Shown one piece after another: positions 1 to 8,090 of a stretch of DNA of 45,469 nucleotides. Below the pieces are notes generated by a model, which saw only the letters and a list, made by a program, of their open reading frames with translations, was not told the origin of the DNA and did not search any database. Each line of letters opens with the position of its first letter. Within the stretch, counting starts at the first letter, position 1. A program made the translations under genes and the position numbers. This DNA comes from an uncultured Oceanobacter sp. (GTDB lineage: Bacteria > Pseudomonadota > Gammaproteobacteria > Pseudomonadales > Oceanobacteraceae): the NCBI GenBank assembly GCA_913061185.1, contig CAJXTI010000031.1, positions 1 through 45,469 on the forward strand, given 5' to 3'.

Positions 1-56
1 TACGGAAATGCAACACCACCGAAGGGACGCCCTCCGTGGCTGTCCGATACGACGGA

Positions 57-107
57 GCATATTGCATAACGGCGCATATTGCACAACGGCGCATATTGCA
101 CAACGGC
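57..107. repeat. Three tandem copies of a 17-bp unit
   Basis: The unit GCATATTGCACAACGGC occurs three times head to tail (57-73, 74-90, 91-107); the first copy has T for C at its eleventh base. The array is bracketed by imperfect inverted sequences (CTCCGTGGC near 32-40 and GCCACGGACGGAG near 106-118), so it may fold back. It lies ~130 bp before the patB-like gene. There are no spacers, so it is not a CRISPR array. Function unknown. Confidence 0.8.
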
Positions 108-140
108 CACGGACGGAGCCGGGCCCTACGTCATTCATCA

Positions 141-159
141 TTCTGAATTTGATTCAGAA
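141..159. promoter_or_regulatory. Inverted repeat upstream of the patB-like gene
   Basis: TTCTGAAT (141-148) and ATTCAGAA (152-159) are perfect 8-bp arms around a 3-bp spacer, ~77 bp before the start codon of the next gene. No T-run follows on plus, so an operator is more likely than a terminator. The cognate regulator is not recognisable here. Confidence 0.4.
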
Positions 160-235
160 CCTCGACTCCCTCTTTCTGACCCGGTAAAAAATCAGTACTG
201 TTCATGGCTTCTGCTGTTATTTTCAGGATACCCGT

Positions 236-1417
236 ATGGCTGCCCCCGCTTCATTTGATTTCGACGCCATCATTCCTCGTCACCAATCGGGGTCGTTCAA
301 GTGGGATTCTAATCCGGGTGCCGATGTGCTGCCGATGTGGGTCGCGGATATGGATTTCAGCGCGGCACCTGCTGTATTGGATGCGCTGGCACGCCGGGTG
401 GAGCACGGGGTGTTTGGCTACACGCTGATTCGCGATGACTATTATCTGGCTTTGTCTGGCTGGTTTGAGCGTCGTTATGGCTTTGTTATTCAACGTGACC
501 AGGTGCTGACAACAACCGGGGTCGTACCGGCGATTTCAGCCATCTTGCGGGCGCTTACCACGCCGGGAGATGGCGTAATTGTGCAAACGCCGGTGTATCA
601 CTGTTTTTTCTCATCGATTCGGAATCAGGGTTGCAACGTGGTGGAAAATCCGTTGCGGCTGATCAATGGCCGTTATGAAATGGATTTTACCCATCTGGAA
701 CAGCAAGCAGCGGATTCACGTAACAAGCTGTTGCTGTTATGCCATCCGCACAATCCTTCCGGGCGGGTGTGGACAGCAGAGGAGTTACGTCGTTTGGGAG
801 ACATCTGTGCGCGCCATCAGGTGGTGGTGGTGAGCGATGAGATTCATTGTGACTTGTTATTTCCTGGCGAGTCTCATCAGCCGTTCGCCGCCCTCGGGCC
901 GGAGTATCAGGCCAATGCCATCACGCTGAACTCTCCCAGCAAGAGTTTTAATCTGGCCGGATTACAGATCGCCAATATCATTGTCGCGGATCAGGGTATC
1001 AAGGCGCTCATCCAGCAAGCGCTGCATATTCACGATGTTGCTCAGGTGAATCCGTTTGGGGTAGAGGGTCTGATTGCAGCCTATAACGAAGGCGGCCCCT
1101 GGCTGGATGCGTTACTGGATTATCTGTACGGCAACTACCAGCTGATACAGTCGTTTCTGCACAGCCGCTTGCCTCAGTTGACAGTGTATCCGCAACAATC
1201 CACTTATCTTGCCTGGATCAATACCACCGCCACCGGGCTGTCATCCGATGAGTTGGCGCATCGCCTGTTGACGGACGGCAAGCTGCGTATCAGCAGCGGC
1301 AACGGGTTTTTGCCGGGTTCTGAAACCGCCGCTGCGTTTATTCGCCTGAACTTTGCCTGCCCCAGGGTTTTGCTGCAGGACGGCCTTGAGCGTTTGTATC
1401 GGGTAATTAACGGATAG
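236..1417 (+). CDS. patB: PatB/MalY-type cystathionine beta-lyase (PLP-dependent C-S lyase)
   Basis: A 393-aa fold-type I PLP enzyme. The N-terminus has the family signature (ADVLPMWVADMDF), the middle has SDEIHCDL, and NSPSKSFNLAG carries the Schiff-base lysine at residue 236, close to the usual place in E. coli MalY. Family members cleave C-S bonds of cystathionine or cysteine conjugates to a thiol, pyruvate and ammonia in the cytosol; E. coli MalY also represses maltose genes, which cannot be inferred here. Length matches the family. The ATG at 236 is used because homology starts within ~10 residues of it. The gene is monocistronic, with a strong hairpin terminator right after it. The substrate is not predictable. 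Confidence 0.9.
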   Translation: MAAPASFDFDAIIPRHQSGSFKWDSNPGADVLPMWVADMDFSAAPAVLDALARRVEHGVFGYTLIRDDYYLALSGWFERRYGFVIQRDQVLTTTGVVPAISAILRALTTPGDGVIVQTPVYHCFFSSIRNQGCNVVENPLRLINGRYEMDFTHLEQQAADSRNKLLLLCHPHNPSGRVWTAEELRRLGDICARHQVVVVSDEIHCDLLFPGESHQPFAALGPEYQANAITLNSPSKSFNLAGLQIANIIVADQGIKALIQQALHIHDVAQVNPFGVEGLIAAYNEGGPWLDALLDYLYGNYQLIQSFLHSRLPQLTVYPQQSTYLAWINTTATGLSSDELAHRLLTDGKLRISSGNGFLPGSETAAAFIRLNFACPRVLLQDGLERLYRVING

Positions 1418-1448
1418 CCAGTGTCAATACGTTCTTTCGACGGCACCT

Positions 1449-1477
1449 TCTGCCGCCGGCGGCAGACAGTCGTTTTT
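1449..1477 (+). terminator. Rho-independent terminator of the patB-like gene
   Basis: TCTGCCGCC/GGCGGCAGA (1449-1466) is a perfect palindrome, followed after six bases by five Ts (1473-1477). It sits 32 bp past the patB-like stop codon and before efpL. Confidence 0.75.
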
Positions 1478-1562
1478 CCGCGACTAACAGCGTATAGTCG
1501 CGCCTCTCAGATTGGGCCCCTGCGCCCCAGCATGCAGACATCATCAAGAGGATCCAGCAGTC

Positions 1563-2135
1563 ATGCCAAAAGCGAGTGAGATCAAGAAGAACGCCGCCGT
1601 TGAGTACAACGGTCGAGTGTATTTTATTAAAGACATTGAGCGCTCTGTGCCTCAGGGGCGTGCCGGTGGCAGCCTTTACCGCATGCGGATGTACGATGTG
1701 GTCAGTGGCCAAAAAATGGATGAAACCTTCAAAGATTCAGACATGCTACCGTTTGCCGATCTGACGCGCCGTCCGGCGATGTTTTCCTACGTCGATGGTA
1801 ACGCCTGGGTCTTTATGGATAACGAAGACTACACGCCCTACCATCTGGATCAGGAAGCGATTGAAGAAGAAATTCTCTTCGTCAATGATCAAACCCAGGT
1901 TTTGCAGGTACTGGTCGTTGATGGTCAGCCTGTCGGGCTGATTCTGCCCTCCATTGTTGAACTGGAAATCGAGGATACCGAGCCATCGATCAAAGGGAAC
2001 TCGGCAACGGCGCGTACCAAGCCAGCACGGTTGACTACCGGTCTGACGGTGCAGGTACCTGAGCATATTTCCACGGGCGATGTGATTCGTATTAATGTGG
2101 AAGAGCGTCGTTTCCTTGGCCGTGCCGGCAAGTAA
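1563..2135 (+). CDS. efpL: Elongation factor P-like protein EfpL (YeiP)
   Basis: A 190-aa three-domain EF-P paralogue: KOW-like N-domain to ~65, then two OB domains with [17 protein letters not shown] in the middle and the closing signature [15 protein letters not shown]. The N-terminal loop (VPQGRAGG) places an arginine at residue 33, as in E. coli YeiP/EfpL, so lysine modification by EpmA is not expected. EfpL acts at the ribosomal E/P site and relieves stalling at polyproline and related motifs. A longer open frame reaches back to 1512, but alignment to YeiP (MPRANEIKK...) and an AAGAGGA at 1546-1552 favour the ATG at 1563. Confidence 0.95.
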   Translation: MPKASEIKKNAAVEYNGRVYFIKDIERSVPQGRAGGSLYRMRMYDVVSGQKMDETFKDSDMLPFADLTRRPAMFSYVDGNAWVFMDNEDYTPYHLDQEAIEEEILFVNDQTQVLQVLVVDGQPVGLILPSIVELEIEDTEPSIKGNSATARTKPARLTTGLTVQVPEHISTGDVIRINVEERRFLGRAGK

Positions 2136-2188
2136 CGACGTGTCAATCTATCCAGTTGGCTGGCTATCTGGCAGCTGGCTGGAATGTA

Positions 2189-2213
2189 ATACGGGCTACA
2201 GCGTAGCCCGTAT
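2189..2213. terminator. Hairpin between convergent genes
   Basis: A perfect 10-bp stem, ATACGGGCTA/TAGCCCGTAT, around a 5-nt loop lies between the convergent efpL and VWA genes. Neither side has a clear U-tract, so it is a terminator-like hairpin, possibly bidirectional or RNA-stabilising. Confidence 0.5.
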
Positions 2214-2269
2214 GTATGGGTTCCGGTATTGATTTTGGCTTTGGTGCCAGTATCGATTTTACCGTAACG

Positions 2270-4474
2270 TCAGTTTTTGTTGTCATCATCCGTATCAAAT
2301 TCACCCCAGTCATCGTTGTCGTCCAGCTCGCCAATGTTTTCATCGGCTTGGGCAGCGGTTAGTGGGTCAATATCGGTATCGCCAGCCAGCGATACCGGAT
2401 TGTCCTTATCTGACAAAATATCGTCCTCACCCACAATCTGTTCCTCGCCTTCCGACATAAAGGCTTCGAAATCATCCATATTCTTGATGTTTTCCGCCTC
2501 TGCCGCATCGTCGTCATCCAAAGAGCTTGATGCTCCCTCTGGCTTTGCCGCCACCACAGCAGATTTTTTCCGACGCAAGAACCACCACGTCAGGCCACCC
2601 ATCAGCAAGCATCCAACAACACCCGCAACAATCGCTAGCCAGAGCCCGCTGGACGAAGGCTTATTATTGTCATCCGTAGTGGAAGTTTCTTTCGATTCGG
2701 CCTTGGCTGTTGCAGGCATCTCAACCGGCGGTTTGGCGACAGGTGTTGCTACTTCAGCTCTGGCTTGCAGCGGTTCTGGCTCGGCATTCGGCTTTTCTTC
2801 TGGCACTGGAGCCGGTGCGGCTGGAGCAACCGGTACTTGCGTTATTGGCTGATCCACCAGAGGAGCGTTTACCGGGGCTGATGCTTGACCCAGGGGATAA
2901 CGCACCTGAAAGATTTCCGGCTGGCTGCGGAAGGTTTTGCCCCCCGTTGTGACACCACGAATATTTAATTCGTACTGATAGATACCTGAACCTTCGGTTG
3001 CCATCGCGGGTAATTCCCAGCTCTGACGTTCGGAGTTAAATTGCATCGATGTGATTCTGGAACTGCCATCCGGGTTAACGCTACGCACTAATACCCGGCT
3101 GAGTCCGGTATCAACCAGTTCGGACGTGGCTGCTACCTTGATGGTCAACACTTGCCCGGCAGTATCTTCGTTACGACTGACCACAAATGGCTCGGCCAGA
3201 CTGGCGCTCATCACCCGTTTGCGAGAGAACGTTCGGCCCTGTGCCTGAATTTCAAAGCGGTATTCACCAGGCGCTCGGAAGCGTTCCAGAGTTTCCCGAA
3301 AAATGCCGTCGTCAGGGAGGGATTCCGGATCAGAAATCAGTTTGCTGCCGGAGCGGCCATCCGGCGTGGTAACGGTCAGGGTAAAATCGGTTAGCCCTAA
3401 CAAGGCACCAGCTGTCACCATATTGCCTTCGTTATTCAGCGCAATGGCGATATCCAGCGGGTCACCACTAAAAATAGTGGCGTCGATACCCTCCACTTGC
3501 AACTTCAGGTCAGAGAGAATTTGCACCCGGTTTTCGGGATCAAGATCCGCTTCAACCTGCCATTCGCCAGATTCAGGCGCAGTGAGTGTCATCAGGTCAA
3601 AATTGACATCCCGGTGCCAGCGCAATTCAGCGGTGCGGGTGTTGGCATCGTATACCTTGCCAGACGGTGATATCAGCCGGGTCGTTTGACCACCCGGCTT
3701 ACGGAAGATCAGGGCGGTAAATTCTTTCACGCTGGCATCAATGGAAAAACGATTGTCGTTCAGAGGCACTTGTTCTGCCGGAGCCGAACGTTCAAATGCC
3801 CGCAAGAAGTGGCGCGTCAGATCATCGGCATTCTGTGGTTGTAAAAACAGCCCGTCAGTTTCCAGCGCTATTTGCTGCAGCAGCGCCTTGTCGGCGGCAT
3901 CCGACAAAGCCAGGGTATGAATACGCACACCGGCCTGTTTGAACTTTGGCAGTACCTGTTGCAGCAAGCGCTGCCGGGAAGCCACATTAGCCGCCGCATC
4001 CGGGCCGCCACGGGTAACATCAATCATGCCATCGGTGAGCAGAATAACGCTTTGTTGGTAGCCGTTGTCGGTGGCTATTTTCCAGCTCGCCTTGTCGAGT
4101 GCTTCAGTGAGATTGGTGCGCTGCCCTGCCGAGTTAATCTGCTGGCTGGCGGCTCTGGCCCGAAGACGCCAATCATCATTGACCGCTGCCAGCGGCACCA
4201 GCATGTTGACGTAACGTCCAAAAGTCCAGACTCCGGCCTGGGCACCGTTCGGCAGTAACTCCACGACAAGATTCAGCGCCGGAATACGCAAATTATTCGG
4301 GTCGGTTTGCTTCATACTGCCGGAGATATCGATAATGACCCGGACATCAACCCGATCAGCATCCGCTGCGGCGGCCAACGCCAGTGTCGGCAACCATGCC
4401 AGCAGCACAACAAGGGCACAGATTGCCGAACGGAACAGCCATCGAATATCAAACCACGGTGGTAAACGACACAT
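2270..4474 (-). CDS. VWA-domain membrane protein (TIGR03503-like)
   Basis: A 734-aa protein with an N-terminal hydrophobic signal/anchor, then a von Willebrand A domain with the MIDAS motif DISGS (~residues 50-54), the RTNLTEAL threonine region and LLTDGMIDV. These are the three metal-coordinating loops. A long beta-rich extracytoplasmic region follows, then a Pro/Ala/Glu-rich linker, one C-terminal membrane helix (LWLAIVAGVVGCLLMGGL) followed by RRKK, and a very acidic Asp/Glu tail that should face the cytoplasm. The architecture resembles the gammaproteobacterial TIGR03503 family, whose function is unknown. The ATG at 4474 is chosen over an upstream TTG (4492) because GGGAG lies 7 nt before it. 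The gene is isolated. The acidic tail suggests a protein or metal ligand; this is inference. Confidence 0.75.
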   Translation of the reverse strand: MCRLPPWFDIRWLFRSAICALVVLLAWLPTLALAAAADADRVDVRVIIDISGSMKQTDPNNLRIPALNLVVELLPNGAQAGVWTFGRYVNMLVPLAAVNDDWRLRARAASQQINSAGQRTNLTEALDKASWKIATDNGYQQSVILLTDGMIDVTRGGPDAAANVASRQRLLQQVLPKFKQAGVRIHTLALSDAADKALLQQIALETDGLFLQPQNADDLTRHFLRAFERSAPAEQVPLNDNRFSIDASVKEFTALIFRKPGGQTTRLISPSGKVYDANTRTAELRWHRDVNFDLMTLTAPESGEWQVEADLDPENRVQILSDLKLQVEGIDATIFSGDPLDIAIALNNEGNMVTAGALLGLTDFTLTVTTPDGRSGSKLISDPESLPDDGIFRETLERFRAPGEYRFEIQAQGRTFSRKRVMSASLAEPFVVSRNEDTAGQVLTIKVAATSELVDTGLSRVLVRSVNPDGSSRITSMQFNSERQSWELPAMATEGSGIYQYELNIRGVTTGGKTFRSQPEIFQVRYPLGQASAPVNAPLVDQPITQVPVAPAAPAPVPEEKPNAEPEPLQARAEVATPVAKPPVEMPATAKAESKETSTTDDNNKPSSSGLWLAIVAGVVGCLLMGGLTWWFLRRKKSAVVAAKPEGASSSLDDDDAAEAENIKNMDDFEAFMSEGEEQIVGEDDILSDKDNPVSLAGDTDIDPLTAAQADENIGELDDNDDWGEFDTDDDNKN

Positions 4475-4840
4475 ATCGAGGCTCCCGAGCAAAATCAGAG
4501 ATTAGCTGCCGACATTCGACGCCCTTGCTCCGTGCTGTACCAGCCAGGCGATGAGGGCATGTCACACCCGGATCCTGTTGATCATCGTATTGGTGCATAT
4601 CATCCAGCATAGAGTCTTGCCCGGTTTCCTTGCCTGTCTACAAGAGGAAAGCAAGCCGGATGCGGTAGCAACGGCTTACACAAAGATTGCTTTATTCATC
4701 AGCACTCTATGTAAACCTAGCAAAGATCTTTATTTAGGCCAGCAACAGAAAGAAAAACAAAGTGAATAACCGCCGTTGCGTCACCATCACACAACGGCAG
4801 CTGGAGGAGATTTGCCGGGAAGCCAAAGCAGCAGGGCTTA

Positions 4841-5215
4841 TTACTCGTGGGCGTAGTTTACATCGGGAGGTTGGGTCGACAGCGGACGCTGCAAACGGAC
4901 GATCCAACGCACCAGAGCGTAAAGGATGCCAAGCAACAGCCCCACCAGCCACCAGGTCAGGGCATTTTGAGTGATGACAGGTTCATCACTTAGCGCTGAA
5001 AAAGCGGCCACCATAAAGGCTGGCGCATAATAGTCAGAACCTGGGCTGATCGGGGCTGGCGACAGCAGCAATACCGGGCCAAGCATCACCAGCATATCGC
5101 GCAGGACACTCGACGATGTCATCAAGCAGAACATGGCGCGCCAGCACCAGCAGCCCAGCAGTGCAAATCCAAGGTATATTGCCCAAGCCTGCACCGGGTT
5201 ATAGAGGTTATCCAT
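4841..5215 (-). CDS. Small membrane protein of the rnd-ycgL-ycgN operon
   Basis: A 124-aa protein with three predicted membrane segments: WAIYLGFALLGCWCWRAMFCL (~11-31), a second hydrophobic stretch around VLRDMLVMLGPVLLLSPAPI, and WWLVGLLLGILYALVRWIV (~88-106). It ends in a short polar tail. It starts only 3 nt after the ycgN stop codon, so co-transcription and probably coupled translation are expected. I recognise no motif; similar small membrane proteins sit downstream of ycgN in other gammaproteobacteria. Function unknown. Confidence 0.7.
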   Translation of the reverse strand: MDNLYNPVQAWAIYLGFALLGCWCWRAMFCLMTSSSVLRDMLVMLGPVLLLSPAPISPGSDYYAPAFMVAAFSALSDEPVITQNALTWWLVGLLLGILYALVRWIVRLQRPLSTQPPDVNYAHE

Positions 5216-5218
5216 GCG

Positions 5219-5659
5219 TCATGCTTTCCAGATTATGTGATCTTCCCAATCGTCTTCCGGTACCTGATCATCAGGCACCCCCTTCCCCGCAATCGAAATC
5301 CCGGCCTTGTGCACCGAGTTCGGGTCACCGCTGATCAGCGGATGCCAGTCGAACAGTGGCTTGCCCTCGGCCAGCAAACGATAGGCACAGGTATCCGGTA
5401 GCCAGAAAAACTGGCTCGCCTGCTCCGGTGTTAACCAGACACAGGCTGGCACTTTTTCCTGACGCTGCTGATAGACGGTACAGCGGCAATCGGTGGTATC
5501 CATATAGCGACAGTGAATATCGGTATAGTAAACCTCACCCGTGTCTTCATCTTCCAGTTTTTGCAGGCAGCAACGAGCGCAGCCATCGCAAAGTGATTCC
5601 CACTCGGCCTTGCTCATGTCATCCAGGCGTTTGTATTGCCAGAAAGCGCCCTGGCTCAT
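5219..5659 (-). CDS. ycgN: YcgN family cysteine-cluster protein (UPF0260)
   Basis: A 146-aa cytosolic protein with the conserved N-terminal module W-x3-CDGCARCC, later DIHCRYMDTTDCRCTVY and PACVWL. This Cys pattern (CxxCxxCC plus distal Cys) is that of the YkgJ/YcgN family, which probably binds an Fe-S cluster or zinc. The biochemical role is unknown. Its ATG overlaps the ycgL stop codon by 4 bp (ATGA), showing translational coupling in the order rnd-ycgL-ycgN, a gene order common in Pseudomonas and relatives. Confidence 0.9.
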   Translation of the reverse strand: MSQGAFWQYKRLDDMSKAEWESLCDGCARCCLQKLEDEDTGEVYYTDIHCRYMDTTDCRCTVYQQRQEKVPACVWLTPEQASQFFWLPDTCAYRLLAEGKPLFDWHPLISGDPNSVHKAGISIAGKGVPDDQVPEDDWEDHIIWKA

Positions 5660-5940
5660 TCGGTATCCAGTTTGCAGAACAGATCAAGCTTGTCTGTCTC
5701 TTTCGGTGGTGGCATCTGCAAGAAAAACCCCTGGGTTGCTATTTGTTCAAGGATGCGTTCACCAGAGAAACGGGCGAGTTGTTTTTCCGGTGTGATGATC
5801 ATGGTCATCGCCAGTTCAGGTTTGCCGAATTGTTCCAACAAGACTTCCGGCACTTTTTTCAGGCCGTCCTTGCGAGAGACATACAGGTAGGTTTCGTCTT
5901 TTTTGCGGCTTTTAAATACGTCGCAAAGTACTTTGCTCAT
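5656..5940 (-). CDS. ycgL: YcgL domain-containing protein
   Basis: A 94-aa protein. The YcgL fold is recognisable from CDVFKSRKKDETYLYV at the start, VPEVLLEQFG in the middle and RILEQIATQGFFLQMPPP near the end. It is a small cytosolic protein of unknown function whose gene is linked to rnd and ycgN in many gammaproteobacteria. It starts 33 nt after the rnd stop codon and overlaps ycgN by 4 bp. Size is normal for the family (85-100 aa). Confidence 0.9.
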   Translation of the reverse strand: MSKVLCDVFKSRKKDETYLYVSRKDGLKKVPEVLLEQFGKPELAMTMIITPEKQLARFSGERILEQIATQGFFLQMPPPKETDKLDLFCKLDTE

Positions 5941-5973
5941 GTTCAGTTCCTGCGGTAGGTCGAGCCATATGGC

Positions 5974-7122
5974 TCAGTGACGGTCGTCCGCCTTGGTCAT
6001 CATATCCAGCAAGGTGTCGCCAATCTGGGATTTACGCCAACCCTGAAGTACATCCGGTAAGACATAGCTGCCGCTGTTCCAGCCGGAACGAATCAGCGCG
6101 TCCAGGGCTTTTTTCCGGGTCAGGATTTCTGGCGGTATCTCCAGCACTGCTGCACGACTGGCAACGGCATCCCGAGTGAGTTTCAGCCACTGTCCGGCTT
6201 CGGGTGTCAACGGTCGGTCGAGCGCCACTGGCCAGAGAGCATCATCGTCCGCCATCGCCTGGCTCACGATTTCCATTAGCACCTGAGCATCCTTACGAAC
6301 CATCTCGGGTCGCAAACCGGCTTTCACTAGCTGATCCCGATTTTTGGGTTTGTAGCGTGCGATATTCCAGAGGCTGTTGTCATCCACCACCTTGCTACGA
6401 GGCACATCACGCTCACGCGCTTGCAACTCGCGCCAGCCCACCAGTTCCTGCAGCAGGTGCTGCTCCTGCGGGCGCAGCTTCCAGGCCAGTTTGACCCGTC
6501 GATAATAATCTTTGGGCACTTCTTGCTGGCTCTGCTCTTCAATCGTGCGCTGGCAGTCTTCTTCCAGCCAGCTCATGCGATCCATGCTGACCAGCTTTGC
6601 CACCAGCATGGGGTAAATCTGGCGCAGAAAATACACATCGGCAACCGCATAGCGAATCTGGTCTTGGCTCAACGGTCGCGCCAGCCAGTTCGAGCGGGTT
6701 TCTTCCTTGTCGATATCAATATCCAGCAAGGCAGCAATCAGTCGCTGGAAGCCCATCGATCCGCCCAACCCGGCCATTGAGGCCGCAAGCTGGCTGTCTG
6801 CCAGTGGACTGGGTAACACTCCGGTCAGCTGCCGGCAAACTTCCAGGTCTTCAGCACAGGCATGAAAGACCTTGGTCACAGCAACAGCCTGAAACACCTG
6901 CGCCAGTGGCTGCCATTCCGTCACACTGAGCGGATCAATCAGGTAGCAATGCTGACTGTCCGCCACCTGCAATAGCCCGGCTTGCGGGTAAAATGTCGAG
7001 GTGCGGACAAATTCGGTGTCGAGTGCCAGAAAGCCCTCATTCATCCAGCCCTGACAGGTTTCCGCCAGCTGCTGGTTGGTCGTAAGCCAGATTGGCTCGG
7101 GCACTTGAGGGCTGGTCAACAC
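5974..7122 (-). CDS. rnd: Ribonuclease D
   Basis: A 382-aa DEDD-y 3'-5' exoribonuclease: ExoI motif LALDTEFVR, ExoII in VFHACAEDLEV and ExoIII YAVADVYFL with the tyrosine of the -y subclass. An HRDC domain follows (LVGWRELQARERDVPRSKV). RNase D trims 3' ends of tRNA and other stable RNAs. The open frame extends to a TTG at 7161. I chose the GTG at 7122 because AGGGAGAG (7125-7132) sits just before it; a TTG at 7119 is equally spaced. With the 7122 start the gene begins 48 nt after the recR stop codon, within the dnaX-ybaB-recR-rnd run. Confidence 0.9.
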   Translation of the reverse strand: MLTSPQVPEPIWLTTNQQLAETCQGWMNEGFLALDTEFVRTSTFYPQAGLLQVADSQHCYLIDPLSVTEWQPLAQVFQAVAVTKVFHACAEDLEVCRQLTGVLPSPLADSQLAASMAGLGGSMGFQRLIAALLDIDIDKEETRSNWLARPLSQDQIRYAVADVYFLRQIYPMLVAKLVSMDRMSWLEEDCQRTIEEQSQQEVPKDYYRRVKLAWKLRPQEQHLLQELVGWRELQARERDVPRSKVVDDNSLWNIARYKPKNRDQLVKAGLRPEMVRKDAQVLMEIVSQAMADDDALWPVALDRPLTPEAGQWLKLTRDAVASRAAVLEIPPEILTRKKALDALIRSGWNSGSYVLPDVLQGWRKSQIGDTLLDMMTKADDRH

Positions 7123-7170
7123 ATCTCTCCCTGGTTCAGCTGCGGCACACAGGCCCGGCAAATCTGAACA

Positions 7171-7719
7171 CTAGTCGGTCGCAGCCACATCGGAATCGCT
7201 TTCCGGTTGCTGCAAAAAAGGCACACCGGCCCGCTGGGCCAGGGTTTGCACATAGAATCCGGTCGTACGCCCTTCAACAGACGCATCCAGACAAATCACC
7301 AGCCGCGACGGCTGTCGCTGCGGGTCGCATAAACGTTGATACAGAGCGCCCAGTCCCAGTTGCTCAGGGCCGATACCATCCACCGGGGAGAGCAAGCCAT
7401 GCAGCACAAAACATTGTGCGGCGGGATCAATATCCGTCAGTTGTTCAGGCTGTGCCAGTACCCATAACTCGGTATCCGCTTCCGCCTGCCCTGAACATTG
7501 GCCACACTCACCACTCACGCTATAACAGCGACACACCGGGCACAGCGACACCTGACAGCGCACTGCCACCAGCGCCGCTTCAATATCAGCGGCCAGGGTC
7601 GGTTGCAGCACCAGTTTGCGCGCCATACGTCCGGCGGCCTTTGGCCCAATTCCTGGCAACTGATCCAGACGCTGGGCCAACGCCACCAAGGGCGCAGGAA
7701 TAACACCGCGTACTGCCAT
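7171..7719 (-). CDS. recR: Recombination mediator RecR, short and divergent
   Basis: A 182-aa protein. RecR with RecO and RecF loads RecA onto SSB-coated gapped DNA. Seen: helix-hairpin-helix (LDQLPGIGPKAAGRMA, 18-33), a zinc finger with Cys60, 63, 72, 75, and a Toprim-like region with the conserved GLLSPVDGIGPEQLG. Position between ybaB and rnd supports the call, and its ATG shares an A with the ybaB stop codon (TGATG). Odd points: the usual VVE of the Toprim fold reads VLA (Glu missing, residues 87-89), and the conserved C-terminal block (GVPVGG...TLSHALAGR in relatives) is absent. The protein instead ends in a short polar tail at FLQQPESDSDVAATD. Family length is usually ~198 aa. Confidence 0.85.
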   Translation of the reverse strand: MAVRGVIPAPLVALAQRLDQLPGIGPKAAGRMARKLVLQPTLAADIEAALVAVRCQVSLCPVCRCYSVSGECGQCSGQAEADTELWVLAQPEQLTDIDPAAQCFVLHGLLSPVDGIGPEQLGLGALYQRLCDPQRQPSRLVICLDASVEGRTTGFYVQTLAQRAGVPFLQQPESDSDVAATD

Positions 7720-8045
7720 CAGAATGGCAGTTTCATACCCGGTGGCAAGCCCATGCCTGCCGTCATTTTCGACATGTGTTCCTGACTGGCGCTCTCGATC
7801 TTGCGCACTGCGTCGTTCACCGCAGCGGCCAGCAAGTCTTCCAGCATGTCTTTGTCTTCTGTCATCAAGGAATCGTCAATCGCGACCCGCTTGACGTCGT
7901 GACGACCATTCATAATGACTTTTACCAGCCCAGCGCCCGATTCGCCGGTCACTTCGGCCTCTGCCAGCTGGGCCTGCATTTTTTGCATATCTTCCTGCAT
8001 TTTCTGGGCTTGTTTCATCAAGTTGCCCATGCCGCCTTTGATCAT
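7719..8045 (-). CDS. ybaB: YbaB/EbfC family nucleoid-associated protein
   Basis: A 108-aa protein with the family hallmarks: [18 protein letters not shown] amphipathic helix at the N-terminus, [19 protein letters not shown] strands, and [15 protein letters not shown]-terminal helix. It forms dimers that bind DNA non-specifically or at short palindromes and affects nucleoid structure. It lies 45 nt downstream of dnaX and is translationally coupled to recR, the canonical dnaX-ybaB-recR order. Confidence 0.95.
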   Translation of the reverse strand: MIKGGMGNLMKQAQKMQEDMQKMQAQLAEAEVTGESGAGLVKVIMNGRHDVKRVAIDDSLMTEDKDMLEDLLAAAVNDAVRKIESASQEHMSKMTAGMGLPPGMKLPF

Positions 8046-8090
8046 GTCGATCTCCTCGGATGGCGGGCCTTTATGCCCGCACGGGTTATA

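Noticed and set aside
57..107. Repeat array considered as a CRISPR
   Set aside because: Units are directly adjacent with no spacers and only 17 bp long; no cas genes.
2277..2852. 191-codon Ser-rich open frame on plus
   Set aside because: Mirror of the acidic/Ala-Pro-rich tail of the VWA protein gene; low-complexity product and no start signals.
4551..4769. 72-codon plus-strand frame upstream of the small membrane protein
   Set aside because: No recognisable features, no ribosome site and atypical composition. The 4475-4840 gap otherwise holds only the promoter region of the VWA gene.
4762..4974. Plus-strand frame beginning GTGAATAACCGCCGTTG, product VNNRRCVTITQRQLEEICRE...
   Set aside because: The first ~26 codons look protein-like, but there is no ribosome site, and the remainder runs antisense through the well-supported membrane-protein gene at 4841-5215. 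It may be a gene relic; not annotated.
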